A stretch of DNA of 64,000 nucleotides from CALMBW01 sp963779645 (GCA_963779645.1 CAVZYX010000005.1:2170001-2234000); one strand, 5' to 3'. Counted from the first letter of the stretch, positions 6,510 through 16,387 are shown. The notes: generated by a model from the sequence alone, not told the origin. Translations and numbers: made by a program.

Positions 6510-9169
6510 TTGTGCCCTAGTGCGTCCAGAGCCGCCGCCTTGGCCGCCGCCAGCGCCTCGTCTAAGCGGTCCTTGTTCGGCCCACCGGACACCGAGAGCT
6601 CCGGCTTGCCTCCGGCGCCACCACCGAGTAGGGCTGCACCGGGCTTGAGAACATCGCGCGCGGTGACGCCGCGATCCACGACGTCCTTAGTCACACCTGC
6701 GACAAGGTTCGCGTTGTTCTCTCCTGCAGCGCCCAAGATCACGATCGAGGAGCCCAGCTTTCCCTTAAGGGTCTGCGTAAGTTGTCTCAGGTCGTCGACG
6801 CCGACATCTCGTCGCGCGACCAAGAGTCGAACTCCGTTCACGTCTTGTGCCTCTTGCGTCAGCGACTCCGCATCGGATTCGGCTCCCTGCTTGGATATCT
6901 CGCCGATCCGTCTCTCCATCTCCTTCTGAGTGGAAAGTAGTTTCTCGATCCTTTCGACGATCTCATCGGGATTCGTCTTGAGGAGCTGGGCAGCTTGCTC
7001 GAGCTTCGCCACCCTGCGTTTGAGATACGCGATGCCTTCATCTCCCACGAGTGCTTCGATGCGACGAAGGTTGGCCCCGACTGATCCTTCACCCGTAACA
7101 ACCACTACCCCGATATTGCTCGTATGCGAAACGTGTGTGCCCCCGCACAGCTCCTTCGAGTAGTCGCCCACTTCGACAACTCGTACGACGTCTCCGTACT
7201 TCTCACCGAAGATCGCCATGGCGCCGATGGAACGGGCGTAATCGAAGCTCGTCTCGTAGGCGCGTGTGACGTCGTCTCCGAGGACCCGGAGCTGGATCTC
7301 TTCTCCGATTTCGGTGACCTGATCGGGATCGAGGGCATCGAAGTGATTGAAGTCGAAGCGAAGACGTCCTGGCTCTACCAGGGACCCCGCCTGGGTCGCG
7401 TGCTCGCCGAGACGGTCCCGAAGCACCCAATGCAGGATGTGCGTGGCGGTATGCGCCTGCTGGGAGCCCGCACGCGAAGCGCTATCGACCAGGGCCTCGA
7501 CCGGGTCTTTAACGCGGAAAGCACCAGAGGTCACCTCTGCTAGATGAACGAAGAGGCCGTCTCGACGCTGCGTATCGAGGACTATCGCCTCTCCGGTTGA
7601 GCCGCGGATAGTGCCCCGGTCCCCGACCTGACCACCGCCTTCTGCGTAGAAAGGTGTAGTTGCAAGGACGAACTCGGCCGTTTGTCCTGCCTCGACCTCC
7701 TCGGCCGGGCCATCGGGAGTCACTATCCCCGACAGCTCCGACGGAAGCTTCAGGTGTTCGTAACCCAAGAACTCCGTCGGCCCTAGCTCGTCGCGCAGAG
7801 CCTTGAGCCCAGCAACGACCGAGGGATTGGCCTTCAACCACGCTTCTCCCTTGATCTCGGCGCGTGCCGACCGGGCGCGTTCTCGCTGCTCGGCCATCAA
7901 TCCCTCGAACCCCGCCGCGTCGACCTCAACACCGGATTCGTTGGCGATCTCCGTCGTTAGGTCGATCGGGAAGCCGAAAGTGTCGTGCAGTTTGAAAGCA
8001 ACATCTCCGGCCAGGCTGGCGGAACCCGAAGACTTAGCCTTTCCGATCGCCTCCTCCAGAAGGGAGGTTCCCTGCTTCAACGTCCCCGAGAATCGTTCTT
8101 CTTCTCTCGCCGCGACCTCTTCGATCAGCGATTGCTTCTCACGGATCTCTGGGTACGCGTCGCCCATCAACTCCACACACCGATCCGCGAGCGACGGAAG
8201 CACGGGACCCTCGAAGCCGATCAGTCGCGTGTGACGGATCGCCCGGCGCATGATCTTCCTAAGGACGTACCCTCGCTCTTCGTTCGAGGGAAGCACGCCG
8301 TCCGCGATCGCAAAGGTCATCGCCCGGCCGTGATCCGCGAGCACCCTGAGGCCGAAGTCGACGTCTTCTTCTTTCCCATACTTCTTACCGGTTAGCTGCT
8401 CGGCTCGGGCGATCATCCCGAAGAGCTCGTCGGACTCGAAGACCGTGTGCTTGTCCTGAAGGAGCATCGCTATCCGCTCCAGCCCCGCACCCGTGTCGAT
8501 GTTCTTCTTCGGAAGCTCGCCAACTTCTTCGAGGTCCGAGTTGCACTGGTTCTGGATGAAGACGAGGTTCCAGAACTCGAGGTAGCGCTCGTCGTTGTCG
8601 ATCGGGCCCCGAGGGGATGCTTCACCCCACTCCGGGCCGCGGTCGTAGTGGAGCTCCGAGCAAGGCCCGCATGGCCCTGCCACACCCATCGACCAGTAGT
8701 TGTCCTTCTTCCCTAGTCTGAGGATCCGGTCGGCCGGAACTCCAACGAGGTCCCGCCATACTTCCTCGGCTTCGTCGTCGGTCTCGTAGATCGTGATCCA
8801 CAGACGATCCGGGTCCATCCCCCATCCCTCGGTGGAAAGCTCCCAGGCCCAGGGGCAGGCCTTCTCCTTGAAGTAGTCGCCGAAGCTGAAGTTCCCAAGC
8901 ATCTGGAAGAACGTGAGGTGGCGCGAGGTACGTCCGACCTCTTCGAGATCGTTGTGCTTGCCCCCAGCTCGCAGGCACTTCTGACTGCTGACCGCTCGTA
9001 GGTAAGGAGGGGTCTGCTCGCCGGCGAAGTAGGGCTTGAACGGGATCATGCCGGCGACAGTGAACATCAGCGTGGGGTCGTCGGGCACCAACGACGCCGA
9101 TGGAACACGTGTGTGTTCGCGCTCTTCGAAGAACGAGATGAAGTTCTGGCGGATCGTCCTGGTGTCCAC
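6506..9169 (-). CDS. alaS: Alanyl-tRNA synthetase
   Basis: AlaRS charges tRNA-Ala and edits mischarged Ser or Gly. The product of about 887 residues starts with the class II catalytic core (IRQNFISFFEEREHTRVPSA, FFQMLGNFSFGDYFKE), followed by the editing domain with HTATHILHW and CGGTHVSHTSNIG (zinc ligands) and the C-Ala DHHA1 region at the end (GGGAGGKPELSVSGG). GTG at 9169 gives the usual family start; TTG at 9178 is an alternative, and neither has a strong ribosome site. The upstream stretch 9179-9247 has no T-box motif. Confidence 0.94.
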   Translation of the reverse strand: MDTRTIRQNFISFFEEREHTRVPSASLVPDDPTLMFTVAGMIPFKPYFAGEQTPPYLRAVSSQKCLRAGGKHNDLEEVGRTSRHLTFFQMLGNFSFGDYFKEKACPWAWELSTEGWGMDPDRLWITIYETDDEAEEVWRDLVGVPADRILRLGKKDNYWSMGVAGPCGPCSELHYDRGPEWGEASPRGPIDNDERYLEFWNLVFIQNQCNSDLEEVGELPKKNIDTGAGLERIAMLLQDKHTVFESDELFGMIARAEQLTGKKYGKEEDVDFGLRVLADHGRAMTFAIADGVLPSNEERGYVLRKIMRRAIRHTRLIGFEGPVLPSLADRCVELMGDAYPEIREKQSLIEEVAAREEERFSGTLKQGTSLLEEAIGKAKSSGSASLAGDVAFKLHDTFGFPIDLTTEIANESGVEVDAAGFEGLMAEQRERARSARAEIKGEAWLKANPSVVAGLKALRDELGPTEFLGYEHLKLPSELSGIVTPDGPAEEVEAGQTAEFVLATTPFYAEGGGQVGDRGTIRGSTGEAIVLDTQRRDGLFVHLAEVTSGAFRVKDPVEALVDSASRAGSQQAHTATHILHWVLRDRLGEHATQAGSLVEPGRLRFDFNHFDALDPDQVTEIGEEIQLRVLGDDVTRAYETSFDYARSIGAMAIFGEKYGDVVRVVEVGDYSKELCGGTHVSHTSNIGVVVVTGEGSVGANLRRIEALVGDEGIAYLKRRVAKLEQAAQLLKTNPDEIVERIEKLLSTQKEMERRIGEISKQGAESDAESLTQEAQDVNGVRLLVARRDVGVDDLRQLTQTLKGKLGSSIVILGAAGENNANLVAGVTKDVVDRGVTARDVLKPGAALLGGGAGGKPELSVSGGPNKDRLDEALAAAKAAALDALGHK

Positions 9170-9247
9170 GGGGGCCAAGGCTAAACGACCCTGTTCTTTG
9201 CCAGGATGACGACTCTCAGCGTCGCTTTTCCGGCCAGAACCGAAGAG

Positions 9248-9406
9248 CTACGGGGTGCGGCCCTTTTCGAGCTGCTTGTTGATCTTGTCCAGGAGGCTGT
9301 CGGTTACAGCTCGCGGACTGAAACGGGCACGTGCCTTTTCCAGCCGCTTGTCAAGCTCCAAGGCCCCGACCGCTCCAACGATGACGAGTAACGCGCTCTT
9401 GATCAT
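9248..9406 (-). CDS. Small membrane peptide (52 aa) between rarA and alaS
   Basis: The minus strand from the ATG at 9406 encodes 52 residues: a short hydrophobic N-terminus (MIKSALLVIVGAVGALEL) followed by a charged helix (DKRLEKARARF ... DKINKQLEKGR). GAGGG sits just before the start, and rarA ends 9 bases upstream. In Streptomyces a similar small DUF6167-type protein occupies the place between the DUF948/rarA side and alaS, so this is probably its counterpart. The match is by position, hydrophobic pattern and an RARF-SPRAV-like segment, not by strong identity. Function unknown. Confidence 0.65.
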   Translation of the reverse strand: MIKSALLVIVGAVGALELDKRLEKARARFSPRAVTDSLLDKINKQLEKGRTP

Positions 9407-9415
9407 GCCCTCACC

Positions 9416-10738
9416 CTAACCGGCCGAGTCCCCCGGATGCTTATGGAGCTCGGCCTTGATCTGCGCGTAGAGTTGCGCTTCACGGCCCCGTACCGGTGTG
9501 AAGTACGTCCGCCCGACCGCAACATCCGGAAGGTACTGCTGTTCCACGTATCCACCGTGGTCGTGCGGATACTTGTAGCCCTTCCCGGCCCCCGTGGAGC
9601 GCGACGCGGACGAATGCGAGTCACGAAGATGGGCCGGGGGTTGTTGCGGACCATCCTCTTTCACGTCGGCTTCCGCTTTCCACATAGCCAAAGCCGATGC
9701 ATTGCTCTTCGGTGCGAGGGCTAGATAGGTCGCCGCTTGCGCAAGGTTCAGCTTCGCTTCGGGCAGTCCCGCGAACTCCAACGCTTGATGTGCCGCAACG
9801 GCAACGATCAGAGCCGTCGGGTCCGCGTTCCCAACGTCCTCCGACGCGAAGATGACCATCCGACGAGCTACGAATCTAGGATCCTCACCCGAATCGAGCA
9901 TGCGAGCCATCCAGTAGATCGCCGCATCCGGGTCCGAACCTCGCATCGACTTGATGAAGGCGGAGATGACGTCGTAGTGCCAGTCACCACCCTTGTCATA
10001 CGGAATGGCACGCCGCTGTAACGCCTCTTCGGTGGTCGCCAGATCGATCTTGCCGCCCTCTCCCACCATGGTTGCAGCAGCTTCGATCGCGTTGAGAGCC
10101 GACCTTGCATCGCCGCCGGACATCCTCGCCAGATGAGCCACAGCTTCCGGATCGGCGGACACCTTCAGGTCGGCCAAACCTCTCTTGGGTGTCTCGATAG
10201 CGCGTTCCAGCAACAGTTGGAGATCCTCTTCGGTCAAGGATTCCAATCGAAAGAGCAGAGAGCGAGACATCAGCGGCGAGTTGACCTCGAAGCTGGGGTT
10301 CTCGGTGGTGGCGCCCACGAGGACGATCCAACCGTTCTCCACCGCGGGGAGAAGAGCATCCTGCTGCGACTTGTTGAACCGGTGGATCTCATCTAGAAAC
10401 AGCACCGTCCGGCGACCTTGTTGGGCGAGCCGGTCTTTCGCTGCTTCGATCGCCTTGCGCACATCCGCCACACCGGCCGACACTGCGGACATCGGTTCGA
10501 AGTGGGCGTCGGCCGCTCCTGCGATCACGTTCGCCAGGGTCGTTTTTCCCGTACCCGCCGGACCCCAGAGGACGATCGAGGAAACGTCACCCGATTCGAT
10601 CAAGGAGCGGAGTGCCCTCCCCTCGCCCAAGAGATGTTTCTGTCCCACCACCTCGTCCAGGGTGCGGGGGCGCATCCGAGCAGCGAGCGGGGCGTACTCG
10701 TCGAAGCGATCCTCGAGAGCGTTCTCGAACAGCGACAT
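9416..10738 (-). CDS. rarA: Replication-associated recombination ATPase RarA (MgsA)
   Basis: RarA is an AAA+ clamp-loader-like ATPase acting at stalled replication forks. The 440-residue protein (ATG at 10738, MSLFENALED) has RPRTLDEVVGQ (about 22-32), Walker A GPAGTGKTTLA (about 58-68), Walker B/DEIH in FLDEIHRFNKSQQD, a sensor segment GATTENPSFEVN and the C-terminal RarA tetramerisation region with YKYPHDHGG. The open frame extends to 10918, but the extra N-terminus is unlike the family and runs into the divergent promoter region. Confidence 0.94.
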   Translation of the reverse strand: MSLFENALEDRFDEYAPLAARMRPRTLDEVVGQKHLLGEGRALRSLIESGDVSSIVLWGPAGTGKTTLANVIAGAADAHFEPMSAVSAGVADVRKAIEAAKDRLAQQGRRTVLFLDEIHRFNKSQQDALLPAVENGWIVLVGATTENPSFEVNSPLMSRSLLFRLESLTEEDLQLLLERAIETPKRGLADLKVSADPEAVAHLARMSGGDARSALNAIEAAATMVGEGGKIDLATTEEALQRRAIPYDKGGDWHYDVISAFIKSMRGSDPDAAIYWMARMLDSGEDPRFVARRMVIFASEDVGNADPTALIVAVAAHQALEFAGLPEAKLNLAQAATYLALAPKSNASALAMWKAEADVKEDGPQQPPAHLRDSHSSASRSTGAGKGYKYPHDHGGYVEQQYLPDVAVGRTYFTPVRGREAQLYAQIKAELHKHPGDSAG

Positions 10739-10848
10739 GAACGAATCGTCGCATGCTCGTGAACAACGCCGTCCCTTTGACCGGCTCGCTTGACCATCCG
10801 CGGCAGCAGGAGTAGTACGAGAGCAGGGTGGAATCGAGAGGAGGAACG

Positions 10849-11448
10849 ATGTTCGTACAGGTGATCCGAGGCAAAGTCGTTGATGGACCGGGTCTCGAGA
10901 AGCAGTTGGAGAAGGCACGCGAGGAGCTATCTCCCGGAGCGGTGGGCTTTTTGGGTTCGACCGCAGGGGTTAGCGAAGACGGGCGATTCATAATCGTGGC
11001 GCGCTTCGAATCGAAAGCCTTGGCCGAGAAGAACAACGGTCGGCCGGAGCAGGACGCGTGGTGGAAGGAAACCGAAGGCTATGTATCTGACGTGACCTTC
11101 GAGAATTCCGAGGACACCGAGCTCTTCAAGGATGGCGGGTCCGACACAGCAGGCTTCGTACAAGTGATGACGTACAAGCTCAACGACCGGGACAAAGCGA
11201 GAGCTCTCTTCGACGAGATGATGGCCATGTCGGACGATCGGCCAGACATGGTGGGTAGCGTCACCATCTTCGGCGACGGAGGAAAGGTGACCGACGTCCT
11301 CTACTTCTCGTCCGAAGCCGAAGCCCGAGCTGGTGAGGCAAAGCCACCGAGCGAAGACACTCAGCGCATCATGGGCGAGTTCGGAAAACTACTCGTAGGC
11401 GAGGTCGACTACCTAGACCTTCGGGAGCCTCACCTCAACACGCCGTAG
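10849..11448 (+). CDS. Tandem ABM-like (dimeric alpha/beta barrel) protein
   Basis: The ATG at 10849 follows a strong ribosome site (GAGGAGGAACG). The 199-residue product seems to be two repeats of an antibiotic-biosynthesis-monooxygenase-like fold: MFVQVIRGKVVDGPGLEKQL at the N-terminus is echoed by FVQVMTYKLNDRDKARALFD near residue 110, and each half ends with a SVTIF/VSDV-type strand. Such proteins are small oxygenases or stress-related ligand binders, usually dimers; this one would form the barrel within one chain. No substrate can be inferred. It is transcribed away from rarA, and its stop lies 7 bases from the convergent end of aspS. Confidence 0.6.
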   Translation: MFVQVIRGKVVDGPGLEKQLEKAREELSPGAVGFLGSTAGVSEDGRFIIVARFESKALAEKNNGRPEQDAWWKETEGYVSDVTFENSEDTELFKDGGSDTAGFVQVMTYKLNDRDKARALFDEMMAMSDDRPDMVGSVTIFGDGGKVTDVLYFSSEAEARAGEAKPPSEDTQRIMGEFGKLLVGEVDYLDLREPHLNTP

Positions 11449-11455
11449 CGCAGAG

Positions 11456-13246
11456 CTAAGCCTCGGGTTTGGGCGCGGTCGTGCTGACGTGTAGCGCCTT
11501 CAACTGATCAGCGTCCACTTCCGAGGGGGCACCCGTAAGCGGGTCGAACGCGGTCTGCGTCTTGGGGAAGGCGATCACCTCGCGGATGTTCGTCTCCCCT
11601 GCCGCTAAGGCAACGATGCGGTCGATACCCGGAGCGATACCTCCGTGTGGTGGCGGCCCGAACTTGAACGCACTCAGGAGGAAGCCGAACTTCTCTTCGG
11701 CTTCCTCATCTGAGATTCCGAGCGCCTTGAAGACTCGGCTCTGCATGTCTGCATCGTGGATACGGATCGAGCCCGACGCGAGTTCCCAACCGTTGAGAGT
11801 GATGTCGTAACTCTTCGAGATCACTTTCTCGGGGTCGGTCTCTAGGTACTCGATCGTGTCCTCCACAACCCCCGTGAACGGGTGATGGATCGCGTCCCAT
11901 CGTTTCTCTTCGTCGTTGTACTCGAACCAGGGGAAGTCGACGATCCATGCGAACTGCCAGCGATCCGGTTCCGAGAGATCGTGATCGGGGACGAATCCGT
12001 ACCGTTCTGCCAAACGGGTCCGGAGGCCGCCGAGCACCTTGTAGACGATGCTCTTGCGAGCGTCTGCCACGATGAGGATCAGGTCACCTTCCACCGCTCC
12101 GGTCGCTTTGCGCAGACCGTCACGTTCGGCGTCCGACAGGAACTTGTCCATGGGGCTCTTGAAACCCTCCGGTGTGATCCCGATCCAGACCAGGCCACCG
12201 GCCCCGAGGGACTTCGCCTCCTCGACCAATCCATCGAGTTCCTTACGACCGACCGTCCCCTTACCTGGGATCGAGATCGCCTTTACCGCCCCGCCGGAAT
12301 CGAGGACTGAGCGGAACACCTTTATCTCGGTCTCCGAGAAGACGTCGGCGAGATCCACCAGCTCCAGCCCATAGCGCAGGTCCGGCTTGTCCGAACCGAA
12401 TCTCTCCATCGCCTCCGTGAAGGGGATCCTTGGGAACGGCTTCAGTTCGACACCCATCACGTCGCGCCACACCTGCTTGAACATGCGCTCGGTTACTTCG
12501 AGCACGTCTTCGACCTCGACGAAAGACATCTCGAGATCGAGCTGAGTGAAGTCGGGCTGCCGATCTGCGCGTAGGTCTTCGTCGCGGAAACAACGAGCGA
12601 TCTGGTAGTAGCGATCCAGCCCCGAGACCATCAGCAACTGCTTGAAGAGCTGCGGGCTCTGGGGTAGGGCGTAGAACTTCCCGGCGTGCACCCGCGATGG
12701 AACGAGATAGTCGCGCGCTCCCTCGGGAGTGGCTCTCGTCAGCATCGGCGTCTCAACCTCGACGAAGCCTTCGTCGTCGAAGAACCTCCTGATGGCCGAG
12801 ATGATCGCGTGTCGAAGCTTGAGTTTCGCTTGCATCTCCGGCCTGCGTAGGTCGATGTACCGGTACTTGAGTCTCAGGTTCTCGTCGACCTCGGTATGGG
12901 CATCGACCTGGAACGGAGGTGTCTCGGCACGCGTGAGGATCTCGATGGCGTCCACGGCTACCTCGATCTCACCAGTAGGTAGACCGGGGTTGATCGTTCC
13001 GCCGGGACGAGCCTGCACGGCTCCGGAAACCTTCACGCAGTACTCGCTCCGGAGCTCCTCGCCGGCAGCATGGGCCCCGGCGTCGATGCCTGCGTCGAAT
13101 ACGACTTGGATCAACCCCGAGGTGTCGCGGAGGTCGATGAAGATGACTCCACCGTGATCGCGGCGCGAGTGCACCCAGCCGCAGAGTTCGACGCGCGCGC
13201 CGACCTCGTCGGACCGAAGGTCACCGCATCTGTGGGTTCGCATCAT
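11456..13246 (-). CDS. aspS: Aspartyl-tRNA synthetase
   Basis: This 596-residue class IIb synthetase begins with the anticodon-binding OB fold (VELCGWVHSRRDHGGVIFID, about 20-39), then the catalytic core with FRDEDLRADRQPDFTQLDLE (motif 2), the bacterial-type GAD insertion domain, and motif 3 (GIAPGIDRIVALAAG). It charges tRNA-Asp; whether it is discriminating or also charges tRNA-Asn cannot be told from the visible sequence. The ATG overlaps the hisS stop by four bases, so hisS-aspS are coupled. Confidence 0.94.
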   Translation of the reverse strand: MMRTHRCGDLRSDEVGARVELCGWVHSRRDHGGVIFIDLRDTSGLIQVVFDAGIDAGAHAAGEELRSEYCVKVSGAVQARPGGTINPGLPTGEIEVAVDAIEILTRAETPPFQVDAHTEVDENLRLKYRYIDLRRPEMQAKLKLRHAIISAIRRFFDDEGFVEVETPMLTRATPEGARDYLVPSRVHAGKFYALPQSPQLFKQLLMVSGLDRYYQIARCFRDEDLRADRQPDFTQLDLEMSFVEVEDVLEVTERMFKQVWRDVMGVELKPFPRIPFTEAMERFGSDKPDLRYGLELVDLADVFSETEIKVFRSVLDSGGAVKAISIPGKGTVGRKELDGLVEEAKSLGAGGLVWIGITPEGFKSPMDKFLSDAERDGLRKATGAVEGDLILIVADARKSIVYKVLGGLRTRLAERYGFVPDHDLSEPDRWQFAWIVDFPWFEYNDEEKRWDAIHHPFTGVVEDTIEYLETDPEKVISKSYDITLNGWELASGSIRIHDADMQSRVFKALGISDEEAEEKFGFLLSAFKFGPPPHGGIAPGIDRIVALAAGETNIREVIAFPKTQTAFDPLTGAPSEVDADQLKALHVSTTAPKPEA

Positions 13247-14508
13247 GGTTTTACCGCGTCCTCCAGTTGATCCAGCGAGACGTTGCGCTGCTCGCCCGTC
13301 GTTAGGTCCTTGATGGTCGCACTTCCAGCAGCCAACTCGTCATCGCCAACGATCACGGCGAATCGAGCCCCCGATCGATCTGCATCCTTCATCTGGCCCT
13401 TCATCCCGCGGCCTAGAAGGTCGAACTCGCATCCGATCCCCGCGGAGCGGAGCCTGGTCGCAAGTGGGAACGCTTGGGCCGAGGCCGCGTCGCCCAGCGT
13501 CACGATGTAAGCGACCACCGGTGCCTCGCTGCTGGTCCCGACGTCCCCAAGGGCGAGCATTATCCGGTCGAGCCCGAGTGCGAATCCGATCCCCGGCACG
13601 CGCGGCCCCCCCAGCAACTCGGCCAATCCGTCGTAGCGCCCTCCGCCGCCTACTGCGTTCTGCGAGCCGAGGTTGTCGGCCACGAACTCGAACGCGGTTC
13701 GCATGTAGTAGTCGAGACCCCTCACGAGCCTGGGGTCTTCGATGTACGCCAAGCCCACGGAGTCGAGCAGCGACTTCACAGCTCCGTAGTGCTGCGTGCA
13801 GTCAGAACAGAGGTGATCGACGATCACCGGAGCGTCCTTCATGACCTTGACGGTTGCTTCTTCCTTCGAGTCGAAGGTGCGTAAGGGATTCGTGTCGATG
13901 CGGGCGCGGTCATCGATGGCAAGTTCGTCCGAATGAGCGCGCAGGTATGCGACCAAGGCGTCGTTGTAACCCTGACGGCAGCCGGGGTCGGGATGGCCGA
14001 TCGAGTTGAGCTTCAGAGTCGTATCGAGCCCGATGCCGGAGTAGAAGCGCTTCGCAACCTCGATGACCTCGGCGTCGACCATCGGCTCCTCCGACCCCAC
14101 GGCTTCGATCCCGAGTTGGAAGAACTGGCGATAGCGACCCTTCTGGGGACGTTCCTGACGCCACATCCAGCTCGCATAGGAGAGCTTGGTCGGGAGTGCT
14201 CCCTTGTGCAGGTTGTGCTCCAGCACGGCGCGCATCACCGGGGCGGTCCCTTCGGGTCGCAGGGTCAGCGACCGCTCGCCCTGGTCGGCGAACGTGTACA
14301 TCTGCTTCGTCACGACCTCGGAGGTCGCTCCGACTCCCCTCTCGAACACCTCCGTGTGCTCGAATGCGGGCGTCTCGATCGGGGCATAGCCGGCCAGGGC
14401 GAAGGAATCGAGGGCGTACCGGGTCACCTTCTGCCACGCCCACGACTCGGACGGCAGGAGGTCCCGGGTACCCCTGGGCGCGCGGAAAACCCCTTGATCG
14501 TCTGGCAT
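13243..14508 (-). CDS. hisS: Histidyl-tRNA synthetase
   Basis: HisRS charges tRNA-His. The 421-residue protein shows class II motif 1 (RGTRDLLP near residue 10), TLRPEGTAPVMRA (about 80-92), motif 2 (WMWRQERPQKGRYRQF), the two histidine signatures (LVRGLDYYMRTAFE and GGGRYDGL), motif 3 (GIGFALGLDRIML) and an anticodon-binding domain at the C-terminus. It is the first gene of the hisS-aspS pair and is divergent from the transketolase genes. Confidence 0.94.
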   Translation of the reverse strand: MPDDQGVFRAPRGTRDLLPSESWAWQKVTRYALDSFALAGYAPIETPAFEHTEVFERGVGATSEVVTKQMYTFADQGERSLTLRPEGTAPVMRAVLEHNLHKGALPTKLSYASWMWRQERPQKGRYRQFFQLGIEAVGSEEPMVDAEVIEVAKRFYSGIGLDTTLKLNSIGHPDPGCRQGYNDALVAYLRAHSDELAIDDRARIDTNPLRTFDSKEEATVKVMKDAPVIVDHLCSDCTQHYGAVKSLLDSVGLAYIEDPRLVRGLDYYMRTAFEFVADNLGSQNAVGGGGRYDGLAELLGGPRVPGIGFALGLDRIMLALGDVGTSSEAPVVAYIVTLGDAASAQAFPLATRLRSAGIGCEFDLLGRGMKGQMKDADRSGARFAVIVGDDELAAGSATIKDLTTGEQRNVSLDQLEDAVKP

Positions 14509-14522
14509 CGGCAGATGATAGT
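14494..14522 (+). promoter_or_regulatory. Candidate sigma-70-type promoter for the transketolase genes
   Basis: TTGATC (14494-14499) and GATAGT (14517-14522) are 17 bases apart, upstream of the AGGAGG ribosome site and the ATG at 14586. The -35 element overlaps the hisS start codon region. The match is moderate (4 of 6 at each box) and was found by eye only. Confidence 0.35.
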
Positions 14523-14585
14523 CGCCACCGCGACCCTGGTCCGTGCGGTTAGGTTTGGGCGGTCGCCATCCACACAGGAGGTTAG

Positions 14586-15428
14586 ATGTCCGAGCCGCAG
14601 CGCCCCCAACACGACGATCTCGAAGAGATCACGAAGAAGCTCCGTCGCCACATCATCGTTTCAACGACCGCTGCTGGTTCGGGACATCCATCCACTTCGC
14701 TCTCGATGGTCGAGATCATCACCGTCCTGTATTTCGGAGGCGTCCTTCGTTACGACCCGAAGGAGCCTCGTAACGCCGACAGGGATCGATTCATCCTGTC
14801 GAAGGGTCACGGCGCGCCGGGTCTCTATGCGGTTCTGGCCGAAGCCGGCTACTTCCCCACCGATGAGTTGGTCAACCTCCGCAAGCTCGGGTCACCTCTC
14901 GAAGGGCATCCGAACATGTGCCGTCTCGCAGGGGTCGAAGCGTCAACAGGTTCGCTGGGGCAGGGATTGTCGATCGGCCTCGGTCACGCTCACGGTCTCA
15001 AGCTCGATGGTTCCGATGCCCGCGTCTACGTGATGGTCGGCGACGGAGAGTCCGAGCAGGGCCAGGTCTGGGAAGCAGTCATGCATGCGGGCAACCACAA
15101 GCTCGACAATCTCACCGTGATCGTGGACCGCAACGGCCACCAGCAGACGGGGGCGGTCGACCAGATCCAGCCCCTCTCGCCACTGGAAGCGAAGTTCGAG
15201 GCGAACCATTGGGCCGTGCGCACGATCGACGGACATTCACTAAGCGAAGTAGCCGAAGCTTTCGCCTGGGCTCGCTCGGTCAAGGGCCAGCCTCAGGTCA
15301 TAGTCGCCAACACGATCAAAGGCAAAGGCGTGCGTTTCTTGGAAGAGCGCCAGGCGAGTTATCACGGGAAACCCCTCCCCGAAGATGAGGCTGAGAAAGC
15401 CTTGGCCGAATTGGGGGTGGCGGTATGA
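14586..15428 (+). CDS. Transketolase, N-terminal (TPP-binding) subunit
   Basis: This 280-residue subunit corresponds to the N-terminal third of transketolase: GSGHPSTSLSMVEI (about 31-44), SKGHGAPGLYAVLAEAG, GSLGQGLSIGLGHA, and the thiamine-pyrophosphate motif GDGESEQGQVWEAVMHAGNH (about 152-171). With the next gene it forms a two-subunit transketolase that moves two-carbon units between sugar phosphates in the non-oxidative pentose phosphate pathway. The ribosome site is AGGAGG. Its stop overlaps the start of the C-terminal subunit gene. Confidence 0.9.
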   Translation: MSEPQRPQHDDLEEITKKLRRHIIVSTTAAGSGHPSTSLSMVEIITVLYFGGVLRYDPKEPRNADRDRFILSKGHGAPGLYAVLAEAGYFPTDELVNLRKLGSPLEGHPNMCRLAGVEASTGSLGQGLSIGLGHAHGLKLDGSDARVYVMVGDGESEQGQVWEAVMHAGNHKLDNLTVIVDRNGHQQTGAVDQIQPLSPLEAKFEANHWAVRTIDGHSLSEVAEAFAWARSVKGQPQVIVANTIKGKGVRFLEERQASYHGKPLPEDEAEKALAELGVAV

Positions 15429-16387
15429 GCCTGGGGATGACTCGCTTGGATCTCACCGACGGTGCAGCAACCCGCGAGGCGTTCGGTGAGGCGCTCGCGC
15501 AGTTGGGGGCCGAAGACGAACGGATCGTCGTCGTCGACGGTGACGTGAACAACTCCACGTTCACGAACCACTTCGCCGAGAAGTTCCCCGAGCGCTTCTT
15601 CAATGCCGGTATCGCCGAATCCAACATGGTCGGCATCGCCGCCGGTCTCGCAGCAACCGGCAAGATCCCCGTCGTGGCCTCTTTCTCGACCTTCCTCATG
15701 TGCAACGCCTTCGACCAGATCCGCATGTCCGTGGCATTCCCGAACCAGAACGTGAAGCTGGTGGGGACCCATGCCGGCATCTCGATCGGGGAAGACGGTC
15801 CGTCACAGATGGCCATCGAGGACGTCGCCCTCGCATGCGCTCTTCCGGGGTTCACGGTCATCGTTCCGGCCGACGGACCTTCTGCTGCCGCGGCCACGCG
15901 GGCGATGGTGCATCGCGAAGGTCCCACCTTCCTCCGTTGCGGGCGACCAAAGGTGCCGGAGATCTACAACTCCGGGAGCGAGTTCCACGTCGGCAAAGCG
16001 AACAAGCTTCGCGATGGCGACGACGTAACCATCATCGCCAACGGCCTCATGGTTGCGATGGCGCTCGACGCTGCTGAGGGCCTCAAAGATGCAGGGATCA
16101 ACGCGCGGGTCCTGGATATGCACACGGTCAAGCCGATCGATGTCGCCGCCATCGAGCGTGCTGCGAACGAGACCCGGGGCATCGTCGTGGCCGAGGAACA
16201 TCTCGCCTACGGGGGCCTCGGCTCTGGTGTATCGATGGTCTGCTCCGAGCGCCGGCCAACGAAGATGGCCTTCGTAGACATCGGCGACACCTACGCCACC
16301 TCAGGAAAGCCGGAAGAGCTCCTCCGCCAATACGGACTGACCCCCGAAGCCATATACGACGCAGCCTCCCGCCTACTAAAAGACTGA
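15425..16387 (+). CDS. Transketolase, C-terminal subunit
   Basis: This 320-residue partner holds the pyrimidine-binding domain (RIVVVDGDVNNSTFTNHFAE; the catalytic-type Glu lies in FFNAGIAESNMVGIAAGLA) and the transketolase C-terminal domain (RVLDMHTVKPIDVAAIERAA). DXP synthase and pyruvate dehydrogenase E1 beta share this architecture, but the paired N-terminal subunit and motif spacing point to split transketolase. Start and stop overlap by four bases (ATGA) with the upstream subunit gene. Confidence 0.9.
   Translation: MSLGMTRLDLTDGAATREAFGEALAQLGAEDERIVVVDGDVNNSTFTNHFAEKFPERFFNAGIAESNMVGIAAGLAATGKIPVVASFSTFLMCNAFDQIRMSVAFPNQNVKLVGTHAGISIGEDGPSQMAIEDVALACALPGFTVIVPADGPSAAAATRAMVHREGPTFLRCGRPKVPEIYNSGSEFHVGKANKLRDGDDVTIIANGLMVAMALDAAEGLKDAGINARVLDMHTVKPIDVAAIERAANETRGIVVAEEHLAYGGLGSGVSMVCSERRPTKMAFVDIGDTYATSGKPEELLRQYGLTPEAIYDAASRLLKD

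Noticed and set aside
9115..9135. GAACACGTGTGTTCG as a third LexA box
   Set aside because: The gap between half-sites is six bases, not four, and it lies within alaS coding sequence.
9179..9400. Possible T-box leader ahead of alaS
   Set aside because: No AGGGTGG-type T-box sequence or antiterminator; the stretch instead holds a small conserved gene.
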